From Bifidobacterium asteroides (lineage in GTDB: Bacteria > Actinomycetota > Actinomycetes > Actinomycetales > Bifidobacteriaceae): DNA of 64,000 nt. Position numbers and translations under genes: made by a program. A model generated the notes under the pieces. That model saw only the letters and a list, made by a program, of their open reading frames with translations, made no database searches and was not told where the DNA came from. Below, piece after piece: positions 27,567-37,248 of this stretch. The stretch spans positions 2,169,707-2,233,706 of the forward strand of contig NZ_CP048272.1 of the NCBI RefSeq assembly GCF_019469425.1, in the 5' to 3' direction. Position 1 is the first letter of the stretch. Each line of letters starts with the position of its first letter.

Positions 27567-29243
27567 TCAGCTGGAGGCCCAGACCGCGTCATCCTGGTCA
27601 TCCTGGTCGGCAGCCGCATCCAGGCTGCCGGGGGCGTAGACCGATCTCAGCGAGCTCCGGCCGCCATCCGCATCTTCAAAGACTGGTTGCGACGGCACCT
27701 CCTCGCCTGCCCGGTCACGATCCTTCTGCGTGCCCGCTCCGGTCTGGCGTCCAACATCGGTTTGTTCAGTCACCCCTCTGTTAGCTGCGTCATGGCCTTT
27801 CACTTCATGGCCATTTGCATTTTTGTCAGTCTGATCACGGGTGACTTGCTTACCCTGACCAGCCTGGACATGGGCACCCTGCCAGTTCATCTCGTCATCG
27901 ACCACACCGGCGTCCGCCTCTTCGTTGATGGTCTTCATGTCCTCGGAATCCAGCCGGTACTCAGGCAGGGACTCACTGATGTAGCTCTGCACGGCCTCGG
28001 CCATGGGCACGTCGTGGCCGGCCTTCTCGGCCATCAGCCAGCGATGGGTCAGCACCTCGTGGAAGAACTGGGCCGGTTCGATCTGCGATCGGTATTCCGG
28101 TGGAATCATACGCACAGTGGGCTCGAAGACCTCGCGCATCCAGTCGGTGGCCACGATCTCCAGGTCCTCGCCCTGCCGCCAGGTAGATGCCCGGTAAGCA
28201 TCCAGATCGTTGAGCAGCCGCCGGGCCTGATTCTCCTGCACGTCCAAGCCGGTCAGCCGCAACAGCTTGCGGGAGGCGTAGCCGGCATCGACCACCCTTG
28301 GGCGCACCAACACCCGGTTGCCGTTCTCCTCGGTCTTCATCTCCAGCTCGTCCACATCAAAGCCGAGATCGTTGAGCCGGTTGACGCGGCGCTCGATCTT
28401 CCACATCTCGTCCGGATCGAAGCTGTCCACGTCCGTCAGAGCGCTCCAGAGGGAATGGTAGCGGTCCACCAGCCGGTTGCCCACGCCAACCTCGTCCACC
28501 TCGCCGGCCAGGAGATTGCCGGAGTTCAAATCCATGAGCTCGCCGATGATGTTGGTCCTGGCCAGGTCGATGTCATACTCACGCTGGCCGTCGGTCAAAC
28601 TGGGGTGCAGATCGCCGGTTTCAGCATCGACCAGGAAGGCTGAGAAGGCATCGGCGTCACGCAGGAAGAGCACATTGGACAGGGAGACGTCTCCCCAGTA
28701 GAAACCTGCCAGATGGAGCCTCACCAAGAGGACCGCCAGAGCATCGATCAGGCGCTCGGCCGTGTCCGGACGCAGGTTGCGGGCGAAGAGGGCACGGTAG
28801 GGCAGTGAGAACTTCAGGTGCTGGGTGACCAGCATGGCCTCAAGAGGCTCTCCTTCGCGAGTGTGCCGACCGGTGACCACGGCTATGGGATTGACCGTAG
28901 GCAGCTCCAGTTTTTGCAACTTGCGCAGGAGCTCGTACTCACGCTCGGCCACCCGCTGGGTGATCTCCTTCATGGCGTAGACATCGTCACCGACATGGAC
29001 GAAGCGAACCACGTGCCGGGAGATGCCCCTGGGCAGGTTGGCCAGCAGATCCCGCGGCCAGGTGGCCAACGGCCGCTCCCAAGGCAGGGTGAACATCCTG
29101 GGATTGGAGCTGGTGGCCGTGATATGCAGGGCAGCCGGCTCCTGCTCGGAGGAGGGATCGGCCGTGGTCTTTATTGAAGTGGCTTTCAAGGCGCGGGGGT
29201 CCAGAGAGGAGGCCGTCGCCCGATTGATGTTCACGCTAGTCAT
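27567..29243 (-). CDS. DUF4032 protein with kinase-like (LPS-kinase-type) domain
   Basis: A 558-aa cytoplasmic protein of the actinobacterial DUF4032 family. The central region looks like an atypical small-molecule or Kdo-kinase fold: VGDDVYAMKEITQRVAEREYELLRKL with a candidate ATP-binding lysine, then LHLAGFYWGDVSLSNVLFLRDADAFSAFLVDAETGDLHP with HLAGFYWGD and DAE resembling catalytic and metal-binding loops. The DUF4032 domain follows (about 240-400). The last ~100 residues are polar and low-complexity. The role is unknown. It is convergent with rlmB and stands alone. Confidence 0.85.
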   Translation of the reverse strand: MTSVNINRATASSLDPRALKATSIKTTADPSSEQEPAALHITATSSNPRMFTLPWERPLATWPRDLLANLPRGISRHVVRFVHVGDDVYAMKEITQRVAEREYELLRKLQKLELPTVNPIAVVTGRHTREGEPLEAMLVTQHLKFSLPYRALFARNLRPDTAERLIDALAVLLVRLHLAGFYWGDVSLSNVLFLRDADAFSAFLVDAETGDLHPSLTDGQREYDIDLARTNIIGELMDLNSGNLLAGEVDEVGVGNRLVDRYHSLWSALTDVDSFDPDEMWKIERRVNRLNDLGFDVDELEMKTEENGNRVLVRPRVVDAGYASRKLLRLTGLDVQENQARRLLNDLDAYRASTWRQGEDLEIVATDWMREVFEPTVRMIPPEYRSQIEPAQFFHEVLTHRWLMAEKAGHDVPMAEAVQSYISESLPEYRLDSEDMKTINEEADAGVVDDEMNWQGAHVQAGQGKQVTRDQTDKNANGHEVKGHDAANRGVTEQTDVGRQTGAGTQKDRDRAGEEVPSQPVFEDADGGRSSLRSVYAPGSLDAAADQDDQDDAVWASS

Positions 29244-29414
29244 GCTTCATCCATCCCATCGCCGCCCATCCTATACGGGAGGAGCCCCGCACGGATGCAC
29301 CGCACGGGGCTCTTGGTCACCCGGTCAATAAGGAAAGGAAATGATATCAACGATCAATACGGGCCCTGCGGGTCGGCGGGAAACCGTGGCCGAACCTCAG
29401 GGTCACAGAAACGC

Positions 29415-30542
29415 TCAGTTCAGCCGCAGCTCGCTGGCCGGGGAGAACAAGTGCATCTTTTCTGGATCGATGTGGATCTTGACCACATCGCCAACCTTGG
29501 GCAGATCACGCGGGTTGACACGGATGGTGGTCAGCTTGTTCTGATCGGACATGACGATGGTCTGCTCAGCTGCGCTGTTGTCGGTCAGAATATTGCCGTA
29601 AATGTAGCCGTCGGAGCCTAGGTCTTCCACATTGGCCACCTTCAGCGAGAAGGCATCCGGCTCGTCAGTGCCGGCCAGAGAGGCATCCTCGGGACGGAAG
29701 CCCACCACGATCCTGCTCTGATCGTCGGGGGTCAGCTTGTCAACGGCCTCGCGCGGCAGGCTGATGGTATCCTCGCCTATCTTGGCCTGGCCGTTGACCA
29801 CCGGATGGATGTTGATGTTCATAGAGGGCGAGCCGATGAAGCCGGCCACGAAGACATTCTCCGGCCGGTCATAGAGCTCAGTGGGCGCCCCCACCTGCTG
29901 CAGGACGCCCAGCTTGATGACGGCGATCCTGTCGCCCATGGTCAGAGCCTCGGTCTGATCGTGGGTCACATACAGGGTGGTGACGTTGAGCTGACGCTGC
30001 AGAGCAGCAATCTGAGTACGGGTCTGAACACGCAACTTGGCATCCAAGTTGGACAGAGGCTCATCCATCAGGAAGACCTTGGGCTGACGCACAATAGCGC
30101 GACCCATGGCCACACGCTGACGCTGGCCGCCGGACAGAGCCTTGGGCTTGCGGTCCAGGTACTCGGTCAGATCCAGCACCTCGGCGGCCTTCTCCACCCG
30201 CTGGCGAATCTCATCCTTGGGGGTGCCGGCGATCTTCAGGGCGAAGCCCATGTTGTCGGCAACGGTCATATGGGGGTAAAGGGCGTAATTCTGGAAGACC
30301 ATGGCGATGTCGCGGTCCTTGGGCTGCATGGTCGTCACGTCCTTGTCGCCAATCATGATTCGGCCCTTGTTGACCTCCTCCAGGCCGGCCAGCATGCGCA
30401 GGGTAGTGGACTTTCCGCAGCCGGAAGGCCCTACCAGAACAAGGAATTCACCGTCTTTGATGTCCAGACTGAGGTCACTGACCGAGGGCTCATCGTTGCC
30501 CGGGTAGATACGAGTGACGTGGTCGAATACCACTTCTGCCAT
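29415..30542 (-). CDS. msmK: ABC-type sugar import ATPase (MsmK/UgpC family)
   Basis: A 375-aa ATPase of CUT1 carbohydrate ABC importers. Walker [10 protein letters not shown] (about 38-46), Q-loop [22 protein letters not shown], signature [14 protein letters not shown], Walker [13 protein letters not shown] and switch His in [12 protein letters not shown] are all intact. The C-terminal regulatory TOBE/MalK-like domain (about 235-375) is present. No permease or binding-protein gene is adjacent, which fits the Bifidobacterium arrangement in which one ATPase serves many sugar importers. UgpC would be an equally common name. A GC-rich hairpin (29282-29289 / 29305-29312) lies about 100 bases after the stop. 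Confidence 0.92.
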   Translation of the reverse strand: MAEVVFDHVTRIYPGNDEPSVSDLSLDIKDGEFLVLVGPSGCGKSTTLRMLAGLEEVNKGRIMIGDKDVTTMQPKDRDIAMVFQNYALYPHMTVADNMGFALKIAGTPKDEIRQRVEKAAEVLDLTEYLDRKPKALSGGQRQRVAMGRAIVRQPKVFLMDEPLSNLDAKLRVQTRTQIAALQRQLNVTTLYVTHDQTEALTMGDRIAVIKLGVLQQVGAPTELYDRPENVFVAGFIGSPSMNINIHPVVNGQAKIGEDTISLPREAVDKLTPDDQSRIVVGFRPEDASLAGTDEPDAFSLKVANVEDLGSDGYIYGNILTDNSAAEQTIVMSDQNKLTTIRVNPRDLPKVGDVVKIHIDPEKMHLFSPASELRLN

Positions 30543-30743
30543 TGTTCATCCTTTCATCGGCAGGTACGTGCCGAACGATCCGTAGTGAAGGGTTGATTTT
30601 CACTGTGGTTTCCGTCCCGGGGCCAACACCGACATCGGCATGACCATACGACGGTTTTCTATTTTTGGTTAAGAGAAACTCTCCCTTGAGCCAGTGCCCA
30701 CTATACACCAAAGACTGAATTCGACGTGCGAACCCTTGCCGGC

Positions 30744-31142
30744 TCAATCCTTGGTCTTGTCGGAAACTTCGGAGCTGCGCTCGAAGACCGTCCTGGCCAC
30801 GTTGATCGCGTTGATGACACGCGGGAATCCCACGTAGGGAGCGCATTGGAGTATGGCTTCGACCACAGCCTCCTTGCTCAGCCCGACATTCAGAGCTCCC
30901 CGTATGTGAACAGCCAGCTGCGGAGCCGTGTCACCCTGCGTTACCAGACTGCCTATCGTGACCAGCTCACGCTGCTGAAGATCGAGCCCTTTCCTGGTGT
31001 ATATGTCGCCAAAGGCGAACTCGACAATCCAGCGACCCAGGTCCGGCGCTATATCCTGAAGAGAGTCGATGACAGCTTGGCCTCCCTTGCCGTCAATGGC
31101 AGCCAAAGCTTTAGATCCCTTTTCAAAGCGCGAAGCTTCCAT
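30744..31142 (-). CDS. Carboxymuconolactone decarboxylase family protein
   Basis: A 132-aa all-alpha protein of the carboxymuconolactone decarboxylase family, with the expected core DLQQRELVTIGSLVTQGDTAPQLAVHIRGALNVGLSKEAVVEAILQCAPYVGFPRVINAI. Members are gamma-carboxymuconolactone decarboxylases or AhpD-like peroxidase partners; the CxxC pair of AhpD is absent and only one Cys (in ILQCAPYVG) is in the core. Aromatic degradation is not expected in this organism, so a redox or lactone-related role is more likely. It is the first gene upstream of the sugar ATPase on the minus strand, separated by 200 bp. Confidence 0.88.
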   Translation of the reverse strand: MEASRFEKGSKALAAIDGKGGQAVIDSLQDIAPDLGRWIVEFAFGDIYTRKGLDLQQRELVTIGSLVTQGDTAPQLAVHIRGALNVGLSKEAVVEAILQCAPYVGFPRVINAINVARTVFERSSEVSDKTKD

Positions 31143-31305
31143 GAAGCCCCTTCTTTCTGTTGCTTTGCATATTTCCCAGCCGAGAATATTGTATCAACGC
31201 CTGTTTACGCATTATGCCGCCGGCAGTCGAGCCATCTGCGACGATCACGGACGCGAGGAAACGGCAGAGGCCGCAATCAGGCCCTTTTCAACGAGTCGGA
31301 GCACA

Positions 31306-33330
31306 ATGGGAAGCATGAGTGATCTTGAGGGACTGGATCTGGGGCCGGGACGGCTAGTCGGGGGCTACACCCTGATTGAGCCCCTGGGCGGCGGCGCCAT
31401 GGGGTCCGTCTGGCGCGCCCGGGATGGCGGTGGCCAGGACTACGCCATGAAGATCCTACGGGAATCCCTGGAGGAGGACCAGATCTCGTCAGACAGCCTC
31501 GACGAACGTGACCGCGCCTCGGCACGCGAGCGCCTGCGACGCGAGGCCCTGGCCCTGCAACGAATCCGTCATCCAGGCGTCTGCCGAATCGTGGATATGG
31601 AACTTGATGATGCTCTGGCTTTCATCGTGACCGAGCTGATCGAGGGGCGCAACCTGCACGACGACGTGGCTGTCAACGGTCCCTATCGGGGCGACGACCT
31701 GGAGCGGCTGGCACACAAGCTGACCGATGCCGTCGCAGCCGTCCACCGGGCGGGCATCGTCCACCGGGACATCAAACCCACCAATGTCATGATCTCGGTC
31801 TCGGGGCCGGTGCTGGTGGACTTCGGCATCGCCATGGGCCAGGGGCAGAGCCACGTGACCCGGACCGGGCTGGTCATGGGGACCCCTGGCTTCATCGCCC
31901 CGGAGATCATCGATGGAGCCGAGGCCGACCAGGAAACCGACTGGTGGAGCACGGCAGCCGTTCTGGCCTATGCAGCCACCGGGCGGGCGGTCTTCGGCGA
32001 CAAACCCATGATGGCGGTCCTGGAGCGGGAGGCCTCAGGCAATGCTGACCTGTCCGGGCTACCCATGGGTACCATGAGAGCCCTGCGCTCGGCCCTCTCC
32101 CCCGATCGAGGCGCGCGTTGCACACCTCAGGAGCTCCTGGAGGCCATCAGTCGGGATGCCATGGATCCGCAGGCCTGGCAGGGTGAGCAAGACGACCATG
32201 ATGCGGGAGGGCAGCAGACCGGCAAGGGCAGCCAGGAGACGATGCGCCCTTTTGGCGGCGGCTCTTCGGAAGCTGAGGGGCAGGCCGACTCCCCCACCAT
32301 GGTCGTTGAGCCGGCCACCATGCCCATGCCGCCGATCGCGCGGGCCGATCCAGACAGTCCGCGGTCGGCCTGGTCACAACCCCCCGCAGACAGCGAAGCA
32401 GATGAACAGACGACCCTCCTGCCCGACTCGGAGCAGCCCACCAGCCTCTTGGATCCCCTTCCTGCAGCCGAGGAGCAGCAAGAGCAGACACAGACCTGGC
32501 AGGATCGGCAACCCTTAGCCGATCGCCAAGATCTTCAAGCCACCGCCGTTCAGGATTCGCTACCGCCGGCACAGCCCCTGCCCAGCGGATACCGCAACGA
32601 GGCGAACACCCACTGGCTGGGAGACCAGCCTCCCGCCCAGATGCGACGTCTGCGCTACCTGAAAGCAGGAACTCCCTGCCTGGTCTTGCTGGGAATCCTT
32701 CCCGCCCTGCTGACAGCACTGGCCCCGGTCTCGGCTCTGGCGACCGCCGGAATCCTCCTCTGGGCCCTGAGCACTACCGGATGGAGCATAAAAGCCCAGC
32801 TCGAACGCGAGCTGCGCCGTAACGGACCTCGGCGGGGCACCGATCGTCTGCTAAGCGCAGCCGCCCTTCCCTGGCACCTGCTCAAGGGCCTGGCAGCCGC
32901 CCTGCTCCGCCTGCCGGGCATGATCCTTGTCCAAGTCCTGGTCGCCCTGCCGCTGACCTGGGCGGGCGCCCTCACAACCGTTCGCGCAGGCCTGACCCTA
33001 GGCGAGCATCTGCTGACCTTCCCCCTGCCAGCGGCCAGGCCCCTGTCTGCCGGCGGACTGGCCATGGCCCTGGCAACGCTGGCCGGATGGCTGTTGGCGA
33101 CCCTGCCCACACAGGACCGTTCAACCCCCAAAGCGAACAGCGGCAACATGGTCCTGCGTCTGGCAGCGGGCCGTATTCCCCTTGGTCGTCAGGATCCCGA
33201 GGCGCCGAGCAGCCCCTGCCGCAGGTGGATTCTGCTCCTGATCTGGCTGCTGATTACTGCCGTCCTCCTGGCCGGGCTGATTGCCCAGCCCTCCATGGAC
33301 TGGGCCCCCATCCACCTCCTGCGCGCCTAA
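31306..33330 (+). CDS. Membrane-anchored serine/threonine protein kinase
   Basis: A 674-aa Hanks-type kinase. The kinase domain (about 19-285) is complete: glycine loop GGGAMGSVW (28-36), ATP-binding Lys49, HRD (153-155) with HRDIKPTN, DFG (172-174) and APE (198-200). A Gln/Ser/Pro-rich linker (about 290-445) connects to a C-terminal part (about 455-674) with several hydrophobic helices. It has no PASTA repeats, so it is not the PknB-type peptidoglycan sensor. The frame extends upstream to 31069, but the ATG at 31306 (GGAG upstream) or 31315 are the plausible starts. The substrates are unknown. Confidence 0.9.
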   Translation: MGSMSDLEGLDLGPGRLVGGYTLIEPLGGGAMGSVWRARDGGGQDYAMKILRESLEEDQISSDSLDERDRASARERLRREALALQRIRHPGVCRIVDMELDDALAFIVTELIEGRNLHDDVAVNGPYRGDDLERLAHKLTDAVAAVHRAGIVHRDIKPTNVMISVSGPVLVDFGIAMGQGQSHVTRTGLVMGTPGFIAPEIIDGAEADQETDWWSTAAVLAYAATGRAVFGDKPMMAVLEREASGNADLSGLPMGTMRALRSALSPDRGARCTPQELLEAISRDAMDPQAWQGEQDDHDAGGQQTGKGSQETMRPFGGGSSEAEGQADSPTMVVEPATMPMPPIARADPDSPRSAWSQPPADSEADEQTTLLPDSEQPTSLLDPLPAAEEQQEQTQTWQDRQPLADRQDLQATAVQDSLPPAQPLPSGYRNEANTHWLGDQPPAQMRRLRYLKAGTPCLVLLGILPALLTALAPVSALATAGILLWALSTTGWSIKAQLERELRRNGPRRGTDRLLSAAALPWHLLKGLAAALLRLPGMILVQVLVALPLTWAGALTTVRAGLTLGEHLLTFPLPAARPLSAGGLAMALATLAGWLLATLPTQDRSTPKANSGNMVLRLAAGRIPLGRQDPEAPSSPCRRWILLLIWLLITAVLLAGLIAQPSMDWAPIHLLRA

Positions 33331-33391
33331 GACCGACCTCCACCCCTGGCGGCTACACTATGCTCAGTATGCCAAGGAAAGGATCCAGGTC

Positions 33392-34315
33392 ATGTCCAAG
33401 GGCAAGCAGAACCGCAAGGCCGCGCTCAAGGCCCAGGAAGAGGCCCGGCGGCTCCAGGAGGCCAAGGAGCGCCGCCAGCAGACCATGATCGGCGTCATCG
33501 TCACCGTGGTGCTCATCGCACTGATCGCTCTGGGCGGATTCCTATACTGGCGCAGCCATCGCCCGGTCAAGACCCAGGACCTGGAGCAGGCCCGTCAGGC
33601 CGTCGCACGAGTCAAGGAAAAGCCCTCGGCCGCCAATGACCAAGGCGGCTTCCTGATCAGTTCCAAGGGGCTGGACAAGCCGGTGGCCAAGGCTCCGACC
33701 GTGGAGATCTACATGGACTTCATGTGCCCAGGCTGCGGCGCCCTGCATCGCGGGCTGGACTCCACCCTGACCAGTCTTGTGGACGCTGGGCAGATCAACC
33801 TGGTCATCTACCCCATGAGTTTCATGGACCGGCTCTCCACCGACAACTACTCGAGCAGGACGGGCACGGCCACCATCTACGTGGCCCAGCACGACCCCGA
33901 CCACCTGCTGCCTTTCATCGCCAATCTCTACGCCAAGGACTTCCAACCGGATGAGTCCGACTATCACCCCATCAGCAACCACAAGATCCGCCAGCAGGCC
34001 ATCAAGGCCGGGGTTGATCCCAAGATCGCCGACCAGGCGGTCAAGGGCCACTACCGGGCCTGGATCAAGGCCATGGACACCTACACCCCCCTGCGCAAGG
34101 AGCTTTGGAATCCCAGCGGGTCCAACAAGGGGCAGATGACCACGCCCACGGTTCGCATCAACGGCAATTACTGGGAACTGGGCAACCTGTCCCAGGCGGG
34201 CTTGGACTATCGTTCGGGCCTGCTCAAGACTCTGGGCCTGGACCAGTCCAAGGTGGGCGTCAAGGGTGCCATGCCGGCCATCGGCGCCTCCGGCCAACCG
34301 CGCTCGCTGAACTGA
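33392..34315 (+). CDS. DsbA/thioredoxin-like membrane-anchored protein
   Basis: A 307-aa protein with a charged, coiled-coil-like N-terminus (about 1-30), one membrane helix (about 32-53) and an extracytoplasmic thioredoxin-fold domain with the redox motif CPGC at residues 112-115 in VEIYMDFMCPGCGALHRGL. The layout matches actinobacterial DsbA-like oxidoreductases, which introduce disulphides in exported proteins. A cis-proline segment TTPTVRINGNYW near residue 250 supports the fold. The ATG at 33392 follows AAGGAAAGGATCC. It starts about 60 bases after the kinase stop and may be co-transcribed. Confidence 0.88.
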   Translation: MSKGKQNRKAALKAQEEARRLQEAKERRQQTMIGVIVTVVLIALIALGGFLYWRSHRPVKTQDLEQARQAVARVKEKPSAANDQGGFLISSKGLDKPVAKAPTVEIYMDFMCPGCGALHRGLDSTLTSLVDAGQINLVIYPMSFMDRLSTDNYSSRTGTATIYVAQHDPDHLLPFIANLYAKDFQPDESDYHPISNHKIRQQAIKAGVDPKIADQAVKGHYRAWIKAMDTYTPLRKELWNPSGSNKGQMTTPTVRINGNYWELGNLSQAGLDYRSGLLKTLGLDQSKVGVKGAMPAIGASGQPRSLN

Positions 34316-34425
34316 ACCGGACAGGTCGAGAAGAATTTCGCGCCCAGCGTCCCCTTGGGGACACGGTGATGGTAGGATATCATTCCGTACCGCGGCCTGG
34401 AATGCTGTCATGGACCACCGGGACC

Positions 34426-34499
34426 GCCTCCTTAGCTCAGTTGGCCAGAGCAGCCGCCTTGTAAGCGGCAGGTCGTCAGTTCGACTCTGACAGGAGGCT
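34426..34499 (+). tRNA. tRNA-Thr (anticodon UGU)
   Basis: A full cloverleaf: acceptor GCCTCCT/AGGAGGC, D-stem GCTC/GAGC, anticodon stem GCCGC/GCGGC with loop CTTGTAA (anticodon TGT at 34460-34462), and T-stem GTCAG/CTGAC with TTCGACT. The 3' CCA is not encoded; the following bases are CTA. Confidence 0.95.
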
Positions 34500-34898
34500 C
34501 TACGCCAGGAACGAACCATTCAATCCGACTAATAAGCTTTGTCTCCGGGCAGGCTATAATAATGGACATTACCTGGATAATTGCAAATACTTCCCTCGAG
34601 TAAGTCATTTCGGAGGCTCGTCCTCCGAAATACGGACGGAGTTTTTTCCCCAACCATCTCCGTCCGTGTTTGAGGACGGGATTATTCCCCTTCATTCCCG
34701 TCCTCCTGCCGTCAACCCGTCGGCCTAGGGCCCGGGTTTGAAAAGCCGACCGACCGATCATGGTCTGGTCGGCTTTTTCATAGCCCTCCATAGGAAATGT
34801 GGATGTTTGCCCGACCTTGCCGGTTGCGCAGCTCCGTTCCACGTTCACGCCGCTAGAATTGCCTGGTACAGACAGGGCAAGAACGGGGAGGCGAGCAC
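34500..34898 (+). other. Non-coding region with a cascade of four stem-loops
   Basis: Between tRNA-Thr and the G5-domain gene lie four perfect hairpins in a row: 34607-34616/34622-34631, 34632-34641/34658-34667, 34672-34681/34695-34704 and 34741-34751/34767-34777 (the last ends in a T run). Neighbouring arms are also mutually complementary: CTCCG (34623-34627) can pair with CGGAG (34637-34641), which is followed by TTTTTT, and CCGTCC (34660-34665) with GGACGG (34674-34679). A TATAAT stands at 34555-34560 without a good -35 partner. It may be a structured RNA, an attenuator, or multiple terminators behind the tRNA. Confidence 0.6.
34741..34779 (+). terminator. Intrinsic terminator before the G5-domain gene
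   Basis: AAAAGCCGACC (34741-34751) pairs with GGTCGGCTTTT, ending in TTTTT. It is the strongest classical terminator of the hairpin series. Confidence 0.8.
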
Positions 34899-36329
34899 AT
34901 GGCCAGACGCTGGACACCGCGGCATTTCGTCGTGCTCAGAAGAATCCGCGTGGCCTCCTGCGCCCTTCTGGTCGTTCTGGCCACGGTCCTGACCTTCGGC
35001 GTTGCCGCGCGCAAGAGCGTGGCGTTGAGCGTCAACGGGCAGACCAAAATGGTGACCACCTACGCCTACAGCGTGGATGGTCTGCTGCGCGAGCAGGGGA
35101 TCAAGGTCAAGACCCACGACCTGGTCGATTCCACATCCGGCGGCCAGCTGCGCAACCATGCGGCCGTCACTGTGCGCTCCGCCTATCAGACCACTATCGT
35201 CATCCAGGGCCAACGGGTGCCCTTCTGGACTACAGCCACCAGCATGGACCAGTTGCTGGGGTTCTTTGAGGAGAACCGCAAACAGGCCATGAAGGTCACC
35301 GTGGATGTGGGCAACGTCTATAACCAGCTGACCGGCGGCCTGGTTATCAACCAGGCGGGGCCTGTCACAGTCATGGCCGACGGGAAGACCTCGGTGGCCC
35401 CTGACGGCAAGCTCCCAGCCGCCTCCATCCTGGATTCCAAGGGCATCGTGCTGGGCAAGGAGGACCGGGTCAGCGTAGAGCATGACCAGGGCACCACCGT
35501 GCTACGGGTCCAACGGGTCACCCACGGAAACACTCAAAGAACAATCCCCATACCCTTCGCTACCAGGACCGTGGTCGATCCGAGCCTGGCGCCCGGTCAG
35601 ACCCAGGTGCGGCAGGCGGGCGTAGCCGGCCAACGCCTGCAGACCATCCAGGTCACCTACGTGGACGGCCAGGCCGAATCAGAGCAGGTGGTCAAGGAGG
35701 AGACCGTAGCCATTCCACTGGATCAGGTGGTGGCCGTCGGTCCCGACAAGCCAAGGGTGGAACAGGACAGCGGGCAGCAGTCCAAGGACACAGGCAAGGA
35801 TTCCCAACAGGCTCGGAAGACCCCCTCTCCGAACCCTTCACCCAGCCAGGATTCGCAGTCAGCAGCGCCACCGGCCCCTACGCCAACACAGACCAAGCCG
35901 CCGCAGACCACGCAGCCAGAACATCCAAGCACACCAGCTCCAACTAAGCCCGAGAACAAACCAGCCCCGTCGCCGTCGCCAGCACCAGCGCCAAGCCCAT
36001 CTCGCGACGGTCTGTGGCATGCCAGCGCAGAACTGGCCCAGGCCTATGCCTCGGGCGCAGCCGCCCAGCGCGGATGGACAGGCTCCCAGTTCACTGATCT
36101 GGTGAAACTGTGGAACAAGGAGTCAGGATGGAGTTGGAAAGCCCAGAATCCCTCATCACCCGCCTACGGCATTCCCCAGGCCAACCCCGGCTCCAGGATG
36201 GCACGATTTGGAGCCAACTGGCGTGACGATGCCGCTGTCCAGATCGATTGGGGCCTCTACTACATCGCACAACGGTACGGGAGTCCCAGTGCGGCCATGC
36301 ACTATTGGAACCAGCATACCTCGTATTAA
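34899..36329 (+). CDS. G5-domain cell-wall protein with DUF348 repeats and transglycosylase-like C-terminus (RpfB-like)
   Basis: A 476-aa exported protein. An N-terminal membrane helix (about 15-40) is followed by ubiquitin-like DUF348 modules (about 42-200, e.g. VNGQTKMVTTYAYSVDGLLREQGI) and a G5 domain (about 205-283, ending VVKEETVAIPLDQVVAVG). A Pro/Ser/Gln-rich linker (about 285-365) leads to a C-terminal domain (about 370-476, LVKLWNKESGWSWKAQNPSSPAYGIPQANPGSRM..YYIAQRYGSPSAAMHYW), which resembles lytic transglycosylase/lysozyme-like domains with a candidate Glu in NKESGW. This is the RpfB architecture of actinobacteria, with an SLT-like rather than canonical Rpf domain. It would remodel peptidoglycan. 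GGGGAGGCGAGCAC precedes the ATG; rsmA follows closely, as is common for RpfB in actinobacteria. Confidence 0.88.
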   Translation: MARRWTPRHFVVLRRIRVASCALLVVLATVLTFGVAARKSVALSVNGQTKMVTTYAYSVDGLLREQGIKVKTHDLVDSTSGGQLRNHAAVTVRSAYQTTIVIQGQRVPFWTTATSMDQLLGFFEENRKQAMKVTVDVGNVYNQLTGGLVINQAGPVTVMADGKTSVAPDGKLPAASILDSKGIVLGKEDRVSVEHDQGTTVLRVQRVTHGNTQRTIPIPFATRTVVDPSLAPGQTQVRQAGVAGQRLQTIQVTYVDGQAESEQVVKEETVAIPLDQVVAVGPDKPRVEQDSGQQSKDTGKDSQQARKTPSPNPSPSQDSQSAAPPAPTPTQTKPPQTTQPEHPSTPAPTKPENKPAPSPSPAPAPSPSRDGLWHASAELAQAYASGAAAQRGWTGSQFTDLVKLWNKESGWSWKAQNPSSPAYGIPQANPGSRMARFGANWRDDAAVQIDWGLYYIAQRYGSPSAAMHYWNQHTSY

Positions 36330-36366
36330 CCCACCAACCGAGCCCCTTCACACACAACGAACCAAT

Positions 36367-37248
36367 ATGAGCACTGGAACCGAGAGCAATCGCCTTCTGG
36401 GCGCCGCCGACATCCGGCGCGTCGCCGACCAGATCGACATCCACCCCACCAAACGATTGGGGCAGAACTTCGTCATCGATCCAGGAACGGTCCACAGGAT
36501 CGTGCGTTTGGCCAGGGTGGAATCCGGCCAGACCGTTCTGGAGGTGGGTCCTGGTCTGGGATCTCTGACTCTTGGACTGCTGGAGGCGGGCTGCCTGGTG
36601 ACCGCCGACGAGATCGATCCCGTCCTGGCCCAGCAACTGCCGCAAACCGTCCGCGAGCGCATGCCGGAGAGTCTGGACCGGCTGACCGTGATCAACCGGG
36701 ATGCCCTGACCTTGACCCCTCAGCTGGCAGGCGACGCGGGCACGGCCGCCGACCTGGCCATGGTGGCCAACCTGCCCTACAACGTAGCCACTCCGATCAT
36801 CCTGACCCTCCTGGCCCGGTTCGCCAATCTGAGCCGATTCCTGGTCATGGTCCAGAAGGAGGTGGCGGACCGGCTGACGGCTGCCCCGGGCTCCAAGGTC
36901 TACGGCGCTCCCAGCCTGAAGCTGGCCTGGTACGGGCACGCCGCCCAGGCTGGCAGGGTCGGGCGCCATGTCTTCTGGCCGGCCCCCAACGTGGACTCGG
37001 CCCTGGTCTCTTTCACGCGGGATAAGTATGGACGCGGGCGCGGGGACGAGGAGACGAGGACTGGGGTCTTCTCTCTGATCGATGCCGCTTTCGGACAGCG
37101 CCGCAAGACCCTGCACGCCGCTCTGAAGGGCCTGGTGAGCGCCGAAGCCTTCCAGGCTGCGGGCATTGACCCTGCACGCCGGGGGGAAACCATGACCATT
37201 GAGGAGTTCGTCGCCCTGGAGCAGGCCCGCCGCGAGGTGACCGCGTGA
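36367..37248 (+). CDS. rsmA: 16S rRNA (adenine(1518)-N6/adenine(1519)-N6)-dimethyltransferase
   Basis: A 293-aa KsgA-type enzyme that dimethylates two adjacent adenines of 16S rRNA with SAM late in 30S maturation. Motifs: RLGQNFVIDPGTVHRIV, SAM-binding VLEVGPGLGSLTLGLLEAG, DEIDPV, and the catalytic MVANLPYNVATPII (NLPY). The frame is open back to 36208 inside the preceding gene; ATG at 36367 gives the usual N-terminus, although its ribosome site is weak. The stop codon overlaps the GTG start of ispE. Confidence 0.94.
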   Translation: MSTGTESNRLLGAADIRRVADQIDIHPTKRLGQNFVIDPGTVHRIVRLARVESGQTVLEVGPGLGSLTLGLLEAGCLVTADEIDPVLAQQLPQTVRERMPESLDRLTVINRDALTLTPQLAGDAGTAADLAMVANLPYNVATPIILTLLARFANLSRFLVMVQKEVADRLTAAPGSKVYGAPSLKLAWYGHAAQAGRVGRHVFWPAPNVDSALVSFTRDKYGRGRGDEETRTGVFSLIDAAFGQRRKTLHAALKGLVSAEAFQAAGIDPARRGETMTIEEFVALEQARREVTA

